DNA of 64,000 nucleotides from an uncultured Chryseobacterium sp. (GCA_913776245.1 CAJYLO010000002.1:89861-153860); one strand, 5' to 3'; positions 9,290 through 18,037 are shown, numbered from the stretch's first letter. Numbers and translations: made by a program. Notes: a model not told the origin generated them from the sequence alone.

Positions 9290-9362
9290 TTCTCGCTGAT
9301 TTTAAGGATTAGTCTGATTTTTCAGCATTGTTAATCTGCAAAATCTGAGTAATCAGCGAGAA
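9290..9362. repeat. MITE-like element with 12-bp perfect terminal inverted repeats
   Basis: TTCTCGCTGATT (9290-9301) and its exact reverse complement (9351-9362) bound a 73-base sequence whose inner part is also partly self-complementary (GATT/AATC and CTGATTTT/AAAATCTG pieces). It fills most of the gap between the pump and channel genes. It contains no gene. A hairpin in the operon mRNA at this point could affect the ratio of the two proteins. Confidence 0.75.
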
Positions 9363-9384
9363 TTATAAATCAAAAAATAACAGT

Positions 9385-10833
9385 ATGAATAAATTATTTC
9401 ATAATCATAAAAGTATAATAACCACAATTGCTTTTTCGCTCCTTTTAGCAAGTTGTAAAGCACCAATGGCGACCAAAATTCAGGACCGGGTAAAAGAAAC
9501 TTTGCCTCAGAATTTTGAAAATCAAGCCGTTTCCGAAAACAACTCCGGAATCACGCCCTGGAAACAATTTTTTACAGACCCGAATCTTGTCAGTCTGATT
9601 GATGAAGCTCTGAAGAACAATCAGGAATTAATGATCACACTTCAGCAAATCGAAATCGCCAAAAGTGATGTAATGTACAAAAACGGAAAACTTAGTCCGA
9701 CCGTTGCAGCAAGATTAGGAGCAGGAATCGAAAAAGTGGGCCGCTACACAAGTACAGGTGCCGGTGATGCATCTACTGATATAACCGATGGAAAAGAAGT
9801 CCCGGAAAACCTGACCAACTTTGAAGGCGGACTGGTTGCCAACTGGGAAGTTGATATCTGGCATAAGCTGAGAACCGAGAAACAAGCTGCTGTTGCGCAT
9901 TATCTGTCAACGGTTGAAGGAAAAAATTTTGTTTTATCAAGTCTGATTGCGGAAGTTGCTAATAATTATTATGAATTATTGTCGCTTGATAATCAGCTGG
10001 ATATCATTCATCAGTATATGGATTTACAGAAAAAAGCACTTGAAGTGGCTAAAATCCAGAAACAGGCAATGGCCGCAACAGAATTAGCGGTTAAAAAATT
10101 TGAGGCTGAACTGGCAAAATCCAATGCGACTGAATACGATTTGAAACAACAGATCACGGAAAAGGAAAATCAAATCAATGCTTTGCTGGGTCGTTATCCG
10201 CAACCGATTGTAAGAACCAGAGAAAGTTTTATGTCGATTGTTCCGCAAACGGTTTATACAGGAATTCCGTCTCAATTACTGGCAAATCGTCCTGACATCA
10301 AGCAAGCGGAACTGGAATTGCAATCTGCCAAACTGGATGTGGAAGCGGCAAGAAAAGAATTCTATCCAAGTTTAGAGATCAATGCTGCATTAGGTTTGGA
10401 AGCCTTCAAACCTTCTTACCTTGTTAAGCTTCCGGAATCTGTTGCTTACAGTATGGTTGGAGAGCTGGCTGGTCCGCTGATTAATAAAAGCGCAATTCAG
10501 GCAAATTTCAAATCGGCAGATGCCAGACAAATCCAGGCTTTGTATGAATACGATAAAACCATCTTAAGCGCTTATCTTGATATTACTAATCAAATGTCAG
10601 CGATTAAAAACCTCGATAAATATTATGAAATGAAATCCCAGGAAGTCAAAGCGCTTGACCAGGGCATTGATATTGCTAATCAGTTATTCAGAAATATGAG
10701 AGCGGACTATCTGGAAGTCCTGATGAACCAGCGTGATGCATTAGACGCCAAAATGGAGCTCATCGAAGCTAAAGCAAGACAGCTAAGCACGGTTGTAAAT
10801 ATCTACAAAAGCTTAGGTGGCGGCTGGAAATAA
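9385..10833 (+). CDS. Efflux outer-membrane factor, TolC/NodT-type lipoprotein
   Basis: The channel that completes the tripartite pump. A lipoprotein signal ends LLLASC (Cys about residue 24). Two duplicated outer-membrane efflux (OEP) repeats follow, recognisable from the W-x-x-F-x-D-P-x-L-x-x-L-I-x-x-A-L start (WKQFFTDPNLVSLIDEAL, about residues 56-73) and the RPDIKQAELELQSAKLDVEAARKEF-type helix near the middle. The protein ends in the family's usual final helix and the last residues GGGWK are typical. At 482 residues it is of normal length. A terminator follows at once, so this is the last gene of the efflux operon. Confidence 0.94.
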   Translation: MNKLFHNHKSIITTIAFSLLLASCKAPMATKIQDRVKETLPQNFENQAVSENNSGITPWKQFFTDPNLVSLIDEALKNNQELMITLQQIEIAKSDVMYKNGKLSPTVAARLGAGIEKVGRYTSTGAGDASTDITDGKEVPENLTNFEGGLVANWEVDIWHKLRTEKQAAVAHYLSTVEGKNFVLSSLIAEVANNYYELLSLDNQLDIIHQYMDLQKKALEVAKIQKQAMAATELAVKKFEAELAKSNATEYDLKQQITEKENQINALLGRYPQPIVRTRESFMSIVPQTVYTGIPSQLLANRPDIKQAELELQSAKLDVEAARKEFYPSLEINAALGLEAFKPSYLVKLPESVAYSMVGELAGPLINKSAIQANFKSADARQIQALYEYDKTILSAYLDITNQMSAIKNLDKYYEMKSQEVKALDQGIDIANQLFRNMRADYLEVLMNQRDALDAKMELIEAKARQLSTVVNIYKSLGGGWK

Positions 10834-10860
10834 ACCCAACACTAACTAATTATATGCGAG

Positions 10861-10892
10861 TGCTTCCGGAAATTTTTCCGGGAGCATTTTTT
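10861..10892 (+). terminator. Terminator of the RND efflux operon
   Basis: A 12-bp stem (10861-10872 with 10875-10886, one G-T pair) is followed by six T residues. It separates the efflux operon from the regulator gene that follows. Confidence 0.85.
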
Positions 10893-10915
10893 ATTAATTC
10901 AAAATAAATCAAAAA

Positions 10916-10935
10916 AATATACCAATTGGTATATT
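10916..10935. promoter_or_regulatory. 20-bp perfect palindromic operator upstream of the TetR gene
   Basis: AATATACCAATTGGTATATT reads the same on both strands. It covers the -33 region of the promoter whose -7 box is at 10943-10950. A near copy lies before the next gene at 11582-11597, which marks it as the likely binding site of the TetR protein encoded between them. Confidence 0.85.
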
Positions 10936-10942
10936 AATTATG

Positions 10943-10950
10943 TATATTTG
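10943..10950 (+). promoter_or_regulatory. -7 box TATATTTG of the TetR gene
   Basis: Exact TAnnTTTG match, 20 bases before the ATG at 10971 and seven bases after the operator palindrome. Binding of a repressor at the palindrome would block this promoter, giving autorepression. Confidence 0.65.
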
Positions 10951-10970
10951 CAAAGTCAATTCAGATTAAA

Positions 10971-11564
10971 ATGTCAAAAGCAGAGAAAACCAGACAGTTC
11001 ATCATCGAACAAACCGCAGAAATCTTCAATAAGAAAGGTTATGCCGGAACGTCTTTGTCTGATATTACTTCGGCAACCGGATTGACAAAAGGCAGCATCT
11101 ACGGAAATTTCGAGAACAAGGATGAAGTGGCTAAAGAAGTTTACCGCTACAACGCCAAAAGATTGCAATCCAATTTCATCAATGAACTTAATGACGCGAT
11201 GACAACCAGGGAAAAACTTTTTGTAGTCCTGAACGTTTACAGAAAAACCTGGGAAACAAATATGTCCAGAGGTGGCTGCCCACACCTCAACACAGCTGTA
11301 GAAGCCGATGACACAATGCCGGTTCTTAAAGCTGAAGTAACTAAAAATTTTCAAAAGTGGGCAAACCAGTTTATTCAAATAATCGAAGATGGAAAAACAA
11401 AGAATGAAATTGAAGAGTCTGCCGATTCATCACATTATGCTTTTCAATTCATCGCATTGATAGAAGGCGGAATTTTACTGTCGAAAACGATGGACAATAG
11501 ATCACACCTTTTTAGTACCTTAGAAAGAATCGAAAAAATTATCGACACCGAATTAATCAAATAA
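10971..11564 (+). CDS. TetR/AcrR-family transcriptional regulator
   Basis: A DNA-binding one-component regulator. The N-terminal helix-turn-helix is at about residues 10-55, with the signature TGLTKGSIYGNFENKDEV typical of TetR proteins. The remaining 140 residues form the ligand domain and contain a GGCPHLNTAVEA stretch common in a subgroup of regulators controlling reductases. The gene has a perfect palindrome in its own promoter, and an almost identical site precedes the short-chain dehydrogenase gene 49 bases downstream, so it most likely represses itself and that gene. No such site was seen upstream of the efflux operon, so control of the pump is not supported despite the position. Confidence 0.92.
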   Translation: MSKAEKTRQFIIEQTAEIFNKKGYAGTSLSDITSATGLTKGSIYGNFENKDEVAKEVYRYNAKRLQSNFINELNDAMTTREKLFVVLNVYRKTWETNMSRGGCPHLNTAVEADDTMPVLKAEVTKNFQKWANQFIQIIEDGKTKNEIEESADSSHYAFQFIALIEGGILLSKTMDNRSHLFSTLERIEKIIDTELIK

Positions 11565-11581
11565 AATTTTTTAAACAAAAA

Positions 11582-11597
11582 TATACCGATTGGTATA
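11582..11597. promoter_or_regulatory. Second TetR-type operator, before the dehydrogenase gene
   Basis: TATACCGATTGGTATA differs from the core of the palindrome at 10918-10933 by one base. It lies 16 bases before the ATG at 11614. Its presence suggests that the dehydrogenase gene is a direct target of the regulator. Confidence 0.8.
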
Positions 11598-11613
11598 ATA
11601 ACAATTCAGCATT

Positions 11614-12372
11614 ATGAAAACAACCAACAACACAGTATTGATTTCCGGAGGTTCAGCCGGAATCGGATTAGAAATCGCAAAATTATTATCCGAAAAAGGC
11701 AACAAAGTCATTATCACCGGCAGGAATGAAGAACGACTAAAAAATGCAGCTTCACAACTGAAAAATGTTACGACTATCGCTTCAGATGTCAGCAATGCAG
11801 AGGATGTAGAAAATCTTATCAACAGGATCAAAACCGAATTTCCGGATTTGAATATGGTCATCAACAATGCCGGACGTGCTCTCGTCTACGACATCACAGA
11901 AGAAAACGCCAACGCTTTCGAAAAAGCAGAAGATGAAATGCTGACCAACTATCTTTCCATCATCCGCCTCAACGAAAAACTGCTTCCCGTTCTGAAAACC
12001 AATAGCAATCCAACCATCGTGAACGTTTCTTCTGTTGTCGCTTTCGTTCCGGGCTTTTTGGCAACTTATTCTGCGAGCAAAGCAGCCCTGCATTCTTACA
12101 CCAGATATCTGCGTTTGGCTTTGAAAGATGCCAATGTGAATGTTTTTGAACTGATGCCACCTTTGGTAGACACCGAATTTTCTGCGCCAATTGGCGGTAA
12201 AAACGGCGTTCCGGCTTCTTTTGTTGCAGAACAGTTGATTGCAGGACTGGATCAGGATAATTATGAAATCCGCGTGGGACAGACTGAAGATATCTACAGA
12301 TTATATCTCTCTTCACCTGATGATGCATTGTTGGCGATGAATCAAAGCAGAACACATCAAGTTGGCGAGTAA
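11614..12372 (+). CDS. Short-chain dehydrogenase/reductase, DltE-like
   Basis: A classical SDR oxidoreductase using NAD(P)H. The cofactor motif GGSAGIG is at about residues 12-18, NNAG at about 88-91, the catalytic Ser in VNVSSVVAFVPG near 140, and YSASKAA (catalytic Tyr and Lys) near 152-158. The length of 252 residues is standard. The sequence resembles the DltE/YciK-type subgroup, members of which are often regulated by a neighbouring TetR protein. The shared operator ties it to the regulator just upstream. The substrate is unknown; an electrophile or short aldehyde or ketone is a guess from regulation only. Confidence 0.9.
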   Translation: MKTTNNTVLISGGSAGIGLEIAKLLSEKGNKVIITGRNEERLKNAASQLKNVTTIASDVSNAEDVENLINRIKTEFPDLNMVINNAGRALVYDITEENANAFEKAEDEMLTNYLSIIRLNEKLLPVLKTNSNPTIVNVSSVVAFVPGFLATYSASKAALHSYTRYLRLALKDANVNVFELMPPLVDTEFSAPIGGKNGVPASFVAEQLIAGLDQDNYEIRVGQTEDIYRLYLSSPDDALLAMNQSRTHQVGE

Positions 12373-12385
12373 ATTTTAATAATTT

Positions 12386-12455
12386 GGGCAGCTTTTTCCG
12401 CCTTCCAATCCCGCTATCCGCCTATGGCGGATGAGCTCCGTTCAAGTCGGGCTGC
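12386..12455 (+). repeat. Dispersed repeat family A, copy 1
   Basis: A 70-base element with outer arms GGGCAGCTTTTTCCGCCTTC and AGCTCCGTTCAAGTCGGGC, and a perfect central hairpin (ATCCGCC 12416-12422, loop TAT, GGCGGAT 12426-12432). Copies with the same arms are at 49539-49607 (reverse) and 55064-55139. It begins 14 bases after the dehydrogenase gene; the remaining intergenic sequence up to 12630 is AT-rich with no gene. Confidence 0.85.
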
Positions 12456-12630
12456 AGTTTCCAGGGCAAAACAAGTGTGGAACTTTAAAATAATTTCTGA
12501 TAAATGAATAGATCTTTTTATTAAGTTTTACACCTTTGCAGACTTTAAAATATTTTCAATATTGAAACAAAAAATCTTAGTGGATTTGCATTAAAAAATG
12601 ATGCTCTAACAATTTAAAGTAATTAATATT

Positions 12631-13062
12631 ATGGACAAACTAGCACATTTGCAGTCATTAATAGGACGAGAATTCCAGGATTCGCCTTCGCCGTTTATGC
12701 GCTGGCTGAAACCAATTGTTGTTTCTGCAGAAAAGGGACACCTGGAATTTCAATATACGATTCGTCCGGAATGGCTCAATCCCATCGGTAATCTTCACGG
12801 CGGTGTGACGGCGGCAATTATTGATGACGTTTTGGGTGCCACAATGTTTTCTCTGAACGAGCCAACTTTTTATACGACGATTAATAATGTCATTGATTAT
12901 TTCTCCATCGGGAAAGAAGGTGAAAACATTATCGCGGAAACGCACATCACCAAATTAGGAAAACAATTCGTCAACGCCACCTGCGAAATCTGGAACTCCG
13001 ACAAAAGCAAACTGATCGCAAAAGGTACATCCAACTTATTCAAAACGCAAATCTCAAGATAA
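12631..13062 (+). CDS. PaaI-type hotdog-fold thioesterase
   Basis: A hotdog-fold acyl-CoA or acyl-ACP thioesterase. The core motif GNLHGGVTAAIIDDVLG at about residues 54-70 has the HGG(x)xxxxxD pattern of the PaaI/YdiI group, where the acidic residue helps catalysis. The length of 143 residues is usual. Its stop codon TAA overlaps by one base the ATG of the ketosynthase gene (TAATG), so the two are translationally coupled and probably act on the same thioester-linked substrate. A weak promoter-like CACCTTTGCA lies about 90 bases upstream. Confidence 0.88.
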   Translation: MDKLAHLQSLIGREFQDSPSPFMRWLKPIVVSAEKGHLEFQYTIRPEWLNPIGNLHGGVTAAIIDDVLGATMFSLNEPTFYTTINNVIDYFSIGKEGENIIAETHITKLGKQFVNATCEIWNSDKSKLIAKGTSNLFKTQISR

Positions 13063-14297
13063 TGAAACGAGTTGTAATCACCGGAATGGGCGCAGTAACG
13101 CCTTTGGGGAATGACGTCGAAACTTTTTGGAACAGTATTCTGAGAGGAAAAAGCGGTGCAGACAAGATCACCCATTTTGATGCAGAAAAATTCAAAGTAC
13201 AATTTGCAGCCGAGGTTAAGAACTTCATGCCAGATAAATATCTGGACAGGAACGAAATCAAACGAAGCGACCTTTTCACACAATACGCTATTTACGCTGC
13301 TGCTCAGGCTATGGAAGATTCCGGCCTGAATTTTAAGGACTTCGACCCTTTTGAGATTGGCGTCATTTGGGGAACAGGCCAAGGCGGAATGGAAACTTTT
13401 GAAAATGAAGTCACAGACTATGTTTCCGGCAACGGAACACCTAGATTCAGTCCGTTTTTTGTACCAAAACTGATTGCCAATATGGCTTCCGGAATGATTT
13501 CCATGAAATATGGTTTGCGAGGAATCAATTACACCACCGTTTCTGCTTGTGCTACGGCCAATACCGCTTTTATGGATGCCTTCAATTATATCCGATGGGG
13601 AAAAGCGAAAGCTATCGTCAGCGGTGGTTCCGAAGCGCCTATTACGCAGGCTTCATTAGGTGGATTTTCATCGATGAAAGCAATGTCCACCAGGAACGAT
13701 AACCCGAAAATTGCCAGCCGGCCATATGATGTGGAACGTGACGGTTTTATAATGGGCGAAGGTGCTGGTGCATTAATTCTTGAAGAATATGAGCACGCCA
13801 AAGCAAGAGATGCCAAAATCTATGCAGAACTGATTGGCGCTGCAATGACTGCCGATGCTTATCATATGACCGCACCACATCCGGAAGGAATTGGAGCTGC
13901 AAAATCTATGGAATTGGCGTTGCAAGATGCCGAAATTCTATCAGAACAAGTCGATTACCTGAATCCGCACGCCACCTCTACTCCATTGGGAGATTTAGCA
14001 GAGCTGAATGCCATTAATAAAGTTTTCAAGAAAAGTCCGAATCTCGATATCAGTGCAACGAAATCGATGACGGGACATTTACTTGGCGCCGCCGGTGCTG
14101 TTGAGGCAATTATTTGCATCAAAGCCATTCAGGAAGGTGTGATTCCGGCCACCATCAATATTTCAAGACTGGATGAGCATATTCCGCAAGGCATCAATAT
14201 CATTACCGAAAATAAGGAAAAGCCAGTCAATATCGCTATGAGCAACGCTTTTGGTTTTGGTGGACATAACTCGACCGTAATATTCAGGAAGATATAA
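13062..14297 (+). CDS. Beta-ketoacyl-ACP synthase II (FabF-type)
   Basis: A condensing enzyme that extends acyl-ACP with malonyl-ACP. The catalytic triad is complete: Cys163 in VSACATANTAF, His303 in NPHATSTPLGD and His339 in GHNS-preceding SMTGHLLGAAGA; Cys163 and His303 have the same numbers as in E. coli FabF. The length of 411 residues is full. It is coupled to the thioesterase gene and not adjacent to acpP, so it is probably a second FabF paralogue rather than the housekeeping copy; that is inference. A phosphopantetheinyl transferase gene lies nearby at 3488-4099 but is not linked by operon. No terminator follows. Confidence 0.92.
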   Translation: MKRVVITGMGAVTPLGNDVETFWNSILRGKSGADKITHFDAEKFKVQFAAEVKNFMPDKYLDRNEIKRSDLFTQYAIYAAAQAMEDSGLNFKDFDPFEIGVIWGTGQGGMETFENEVTDYVSGNGTPRFSPFFVPKLIANMASGMISMKYGLRGINYTTVSACATANTAFMDAFNYIRWGKAKAIVSGGSEAPITQASLGGFSSMKAMSTRNDNPKIASRPYDVERDGFIMGEGAGALILEEYEHAKARDAKIYAELIGAAMTADAYHMTAPHPEGIGAAKSMELALQDAEILSEQVDYLNPHATSTPLGDLAELNAINKVFKKSPNLDISATKSMTGHLLGAAGAVEAIICIKAIQEGVIPATINISRLDEHIPQGINIITENKEKPVNIAMSNAFGFGGHNSTVIFRKI

Positions 14298-14369
14298 ATA
14301 ACTATATTTCAAGTATTTAAATTTCAATAATATTTCTATTATGAATTGATGATTGCTGGCGCACTGTTT

Positions 14370-14398
14370 TTGTTTCTGAATTTTTAATTGTAATTTTG
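14370..14398 (+). promoter_or_regulatory. Promoter of ahcY (-33 TTG and -7 TAATTTTG)
   Basis: TTG at 14370-14372 and TAATTTTG at 14391-14398 are 18 bases apart, close to the Bacteroidota -33/-7 spacing. The ATG is 35 bases further on. The leader shows no riboswitch-like structure. Confidence 0.65.
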
Positions 14399-14433
14399 CA
14401 TTTTAAAATCAGAATTAAATTTGTTCATCAGAT

Positions 14434-15747
14434 ATGAGTACAACAACACAATACGTTCCTTATAAAGTTAAGGACATTTCCTTAGCAGAATGGGGAAGAA
14501 AAGAAATCACTTTGGCGGAAGCCGAAATGCCTGGTTTGATGGCTATCCGTGAAGAGTACGGACCTTCCCAGCCATTGAAAGGTGCAAGAATTGCAGGATG
14601 TCTTCACATGACCATCCAGACTGCAGTTTTAATTGAAACTCTGGTTGCACTTGGAGCAGAAGTTACCTGGTCTTCTTGTAATATTTTCTCTACACAGGAT
14701 CACGCTGCTGCGGCTATTGCTGCTGCAGGAATCCCGGTTTATGCTTGGAAAGGAATGAATGCTGAGGAATTTGATTGGTGTATTGAGCAGACTATTTTCT
14801 TTGGTGAAGACAGAAAGCCACTGAATATGATCCTGGATGATGGTGGAGACTTAACCAATATGGTTTTTGACAACTACCCGGAACTAACAGCCGGAATCAA
14901 AGGACTTTCTGAAGAAACGACAACCGGTGTCCACAGATTGTACGAAAGAATGAAGAACGGAACTTTGGTAATGCCTGCAATCAATGTGAATGATTCAGTT
15001 ACCAAATCTAAATTCGATAACAAATACGGATGTAAGGAATCTGCAGTAGATGCCGTAAGAAGAGCTACTGACGTAATGCTTGCCGGAAAAAGAGTGGTAG
15101 TTTGCGGATACGGAGACGTTGGTAAAGGGACTGCTGCATCTTTCAGAGGTGCTGGTTCTATTGTTACGGTTACCGAAATCGACCCAATCTGTGCACTTCA
15201 GGCGGCAATGGACGGTTACGAAGTAAAAAGACTGGATACTGTAGTTGATAATGCTGATATCGTTATCACAACCACAGGAAACTTCAACATCGTAAGAAAA
15301 GAGCATTTTCTTAAGATGAAAGATAAAACGATCGTTTGTAACATCGGTCACTTCGATAATGAAATTGATATGGCTTGGCTGAACGAAAATTACGGTCACA
15401 CGAAATCTGAAGTTAAGCCTCAGGTTGATATCTACACTGTTGAAGGTAAAGAAATCATCATTTTGGCTGAAGGAAGATTGGTAAACCTTGGTTGTGCCAC
15501 AGGTCACCCAAGTTTTGTGATGTCCAACTCTTTCTCTAACCAGACTTTGGCTCAGATCGAACTCTGGACTAATTCTGAAGCTTATGGAAACGAAGTTTAT
15601 ATGCTTCCTAAGCACTTGGATGAAAAAGTAGCAGCTTTACACCTTAAAAAACTAAGCGTAGAACTGGAAACGCTTTCTCCGGAACAGGCAGATTATATCG
15701 GTGTTCCGGTTGAAGGGCCTTTCAAGCCGGAGTATTACAGATATTAA
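14434..15747 (+). CDS. ahcY: Adenosylhomocysteinase
   Basis: Hydrolyses S-adenosylhomocysteine to adenosine and homocysteine, clearing the product inhibitor of methyltransferases. The NAD-binding loop [14 protein letters not shown] is at about residues 224-237, the substrate region [15 protein letters not shown] at about 81-95, and the protein ends in KPEYYRY, the conserved C-terminal tail that reaches into the neighbouring subunit. The length of 437 residues is that of the short form without the 40-residue insertion found in many bacteria and plants. It has its own promoter and terminator and is a single-gene unit. Confidence 0.97.
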   Translation: MSTTTQYVPYKVKDISLAEWGRKEITLAEAEMPGLMAIREEYGPSQPLKGARIAGCLHMTIQTAVLIETLVALGAEVTWSSCNIFSTQDHAAAAIAAAGIPVYAWKGMNAEEFDWCIEQTIFFGEDRKPLNMILDDGGDLTNMVFDNYPELTAGIKGLSEETTTGVHRLYERMKNGTLVMPAINVNDSVTKSKFDNKYGCKESAVDAVRRATDVMLAGKRVVVCGYGDVGKGTAASFRGAGSIVTVTEIDPICALQAAMDGYEVKRLDTVVDNADIVITTTGNFNIVRKEHFLKMKDKTIVCNIGHFDNEIDMAWLNENYGHTKSEVKPQVDIYTVEGKEIIILAEGRLVNLGCATGHPSFVMSNSFSNQTLAQIELWTNSEAYGNEVYMLPKHLDEKVAALHLKKLSVELETLSPEQADYIGVPVEGPFKPEYYRY

Positions 15748-15784
15748 GTAGTCGAAAATTTGAATTTAAGATTAATTATAAAAA

Positions 15785-15812
15785 ACTCCTCTATTATTTA
15801 GAGGAGTTTTTT
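15785..15812 (+). terminator. Terminator after ahcY
   Basis: ACTCCTCTA (15785-15793) pairs with TAGAGGAGT (15799-15807) around a five-base loop, with A residues before and a T run after. Confidence 0.9.
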
Positions 15813-15855
15813 TGATTTTTTTTAAAAAAAATTTATATTTATAATAAAAAAATTT

Positions 15856-17286
15856 ATGAATAAAATATTTTTACTTTTAATATTAATTCCTTTACTTTAT
15901 TTTTCTCAGAATAAAAAAATTGAACTTGATGATACATTTGGAAATAATGGATTATATACTTCAAATTTAAGTAATTATTTTTCAAAGGTTTTACCCGATG
16001 GAAAAATAATATTTGTCGCAAAAGAAAACGAAAGGTATATTAATACTAATGACTATGTTATTACAAGACTCTTGCCTAATGGAACAGTTGATAATACATT
16101 TGGAAATAATGGACACGTCTATACAAAAAATTTGATTGTAAAAGTTTTTGATTTTGAATTTCTTTTTACTAATGATGGTACAATTTTCATTGCCGCAGCT
16201 TTATTTGGAACACAAGAAACTGTCAGTAAGTTTGTTAAACTCAATATAAATGGAGTTTTAGATATGTCTTTTGGAATCGATGGTATTCTCACTATAGATA
16301 ATATAGATGTTTCTTATGGATTCGAAAACAGCATTGAATTAAGCAATGGGAATATATTGTTTACACTAACTAACTCAATCCTATGCATTTCAAAAAACGG
16401 TGAAATAATAAATAGTTTTGGGAATAACGGATATCTAGATTATTCTGGAATTATTAAAATTATTAAAGCAACTGATGCATTTTTATTATTGACAGAGCAA
16501 TATAATTCCGCAACCAATGAAAGTACCTTTCAAATTAAAAAACACAATAATAATGGAACAATAAATACCCAATTTAACACTATAGCTTATACTTATTCTC
16601 AACCAAGGTTTTCAACAAGATTTGTAATTGATAAAAATGAGAATATTTATACTTTACAAAATTTTTTCAATGTTTTTGCTCCATCAATTATAAAAAAATA
16701 TGATTCCGATGGAGTTCAAAACCCAAATTTTGGAAATAATGGGATTCTTTCTGAAGCGTCACGTCAAATAAGAGGTATTTTTTTTGATTTAGATAATAAT
16801 CCTATACTGTTTGGAATGTATTATAATTATAACTCAAAACCGACAATGATTAGATACACAAAAAATGGAATTTTGGATACAACTTTTAATGGTAATGGAT
16901 ATTATGAGGAGTCTAACATCAGTTTAAGAGAATATTACTACGCAGATGTAACTTCTGACAACAAAATTATAGTTTCAGGAAGCTTGATCTACAGTCCTTA
17001 TTCTGATTACGTTGCAAGATATAAAATGACCAACTTGCCATTATCTACAGATATTGTGGAACTTAATAATATACTTTCAATTTATCCAAACCCTGTAATA
17101 GATAATTTTAAAATAAAAATTAATCAAGAAAAAATTCAATTAGTAAGAATCTATACTATCGACGGAAAATTAGTCTATGAATCGAAGACTGAAATCAATA
17201 ATATTAATGAATTATCTAAGGGAATTTACATTGTCGAAGTGAAGACTGAAAAAAATACATACAGGAAAAAATTAATTAAAGAATAA
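15856..17286 (+). CDS. Exported delta-60 repeat protein with T9SS type A sorting domain
   Basis: A surface or secreted protein. After a signal peptide (residues 1-17, ending YFSQ) it carries several copies of a repeat of about 50-60 residues marked by (L/I)D-x-(T/S)FG-x-NG (DDTFGNNG, DNTFGNNG, DMSFGIDG, NSFGNNG, NPNFGNNG, DTTFNGNG), which is the delta-60 repeat and is expected to form a beta-propeller-like fold. The last 75 residues (SIYPNPVIDNFKIKI onward to RKKLIKE) are a typical T9SS type A CTD that PorV and PorU would process. The gene is visibly more AT-rich than its neighbours, which may point to recent gain. The function is unknown. Confidence 0.88.
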   Translation: MNKIFLLLILIPLLYFSQNKKIELDDTFGNNGLYTSNLSNYFSKVLPDGKIIFVAKENERYINTNDYVITRLLPNGTVDNTFGNNGHVYTKNLIVKVFDFEFLFTNDGTIFIAAALFGTQETVSKFVKLNINGVLDMSFGIDGILTIDNIDVSYGFENSIELSNGNILFTLTNSILCISKNGEIINSFGNNGYLDYSGIIKIIKATDAFLLLTEQYNSATNESTFQIKKHNNNGTINTQFNTIAYTYSQPRFSTRFVIDKNENIYTLQNFFNVFAPSIIKKYDSDGVQNPNFGNNGILSEASRQIRGIFFDLDNNPILFGMYYNYNSKPTMIRYTKNGILDTTFNGNGYYEESNISLREYYYADVTSDNKIIVSGSLIYSPYSDYVARYKMTNLPLSTDIVELNNILSIYPNPVIDNFKIKINQEKIQLVRIYTIDGKLVYESKTEINNINELSKGIYIVEVKTEKNTYRKKLIKE

Positions 17287-17397
17287 AATTTTAAAATAGA
17301 TAATAAATACAATTCTATATTATAACTTATTTGCTCTAGTTCGTTTTGGAAAAACTTAAGTAACCAACCATCTGTTTACTATACTTTTTATTATGAA

Positions 17398-17482
17398 CCT
17401 AATCCTACTATCCGCTCATACTTCTCGCGCCAGTGCTTTTCCCTGCGTCTGCTGTGGGGTAACAGCTACTATCGGGGCTAGG
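17398..17482. repeat. Dispersed palindromic repeat (CCTA...TAGG ended)
   Basis: The ends CCTAATCCTACTATCCGCT (from 17398) and AGCTACTATCGGGGCTAGG (to 17482) are imperfect inverted copies (11 of 19 positions pair). The interior is GC-richer than the surrounding AT-rich DNA and has no frame. I recall similar CCTAGCCC-ended intergenic elements in flavobacterial genomes; that needs a search. Confidence 0.6.
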
Positions 17483-17496
17483 ACTTGCAGATAATA

Positions 17497-18015
17497 TCAA
17501 TGTTTTAAATAAGTTTGACCATAAGTCCTGAATTTTGAAAAAACAAAAGTGATAATCAGTGCAACAAAACATCCGATGCAGACACAAATCACACGTTCAA
17601 TCGGAATCAGCCAGTCGTGCGCCTGATTTTCCTCGATCAGAACAATAACCATTGCTGCCAAAGCGGAACGAAGCGTATTATCCAGCCTCAAAGCAATTCC
17701 GACAAGAATTGTCAAAGCCACTCCAAAACAGATCAATAAAATATTCGGAATCGGAATCAGAAATAAAACCATCCCGATAGAAGCTCCTAGAAGATTGGAT
17801 TTGATTCTGTCATAAGCAAGCTTGTTACTGTTATCCGGCGAGAACACAATGACCACAGAAATCAAAGCCCAATAGACAGGATATTGGGGAAGAAAAATAT
17901 AAAACAAATAACAAATGGATGCGCCAATGACACATTTTACGAGATAAATCCATTCGGAAACAGAAACTCTTAATCTTAAAAATCTGGAAAACTGTTGTAT
18001 AAAATTCGACATCAA
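17497..18015 (-). CDS. Small FUSC-domain membrane protein
   Basis: A 172-residue protein made almost only of membrane helices (about six, between residues 20 and 160), with VIVFSPDNSNKLAYDRIKSNLLGASIG at about 55-80, which is the conserved FUSC core (S-P-D-x(n)-R-x-x-G-x-x-x-G). It is about one membrane block of the larger FUSC protein at 1251-3512 and might work as a dimer. A TAATTTTG box lies 22 bases upstream. The substrate is unknown. Two adjacent ATG codons (18015 and 18012) could both serve as start. Confidence 0.75.
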   Translation of the reverse strand: MMSNFIQQFSRFLRLRVSVSEWIYLVKCVIGASICYLFYIFLPQYPVYWALISVVIVFSPDNSNKLAYDRIKSNLLGASIGMVLFLIPIPNILLICFGVALTILVGIALRLDNTLRSALAAMVIVLIEENQAHDWLIPIERVICVCIGCFVALIITFVFSKFRTYGQTYLKH

Positions 18016-18037
18016 TAATTTACTAAAATTGAATTGT

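Noticed and set aside
14298..14433. A SAH or SAM riboswitch upstream of ahcY
   Set aside because: The gap is AT-rich, the leader after the promoter is only about 35 bases, and no conserved riboswitch pattern was seen.
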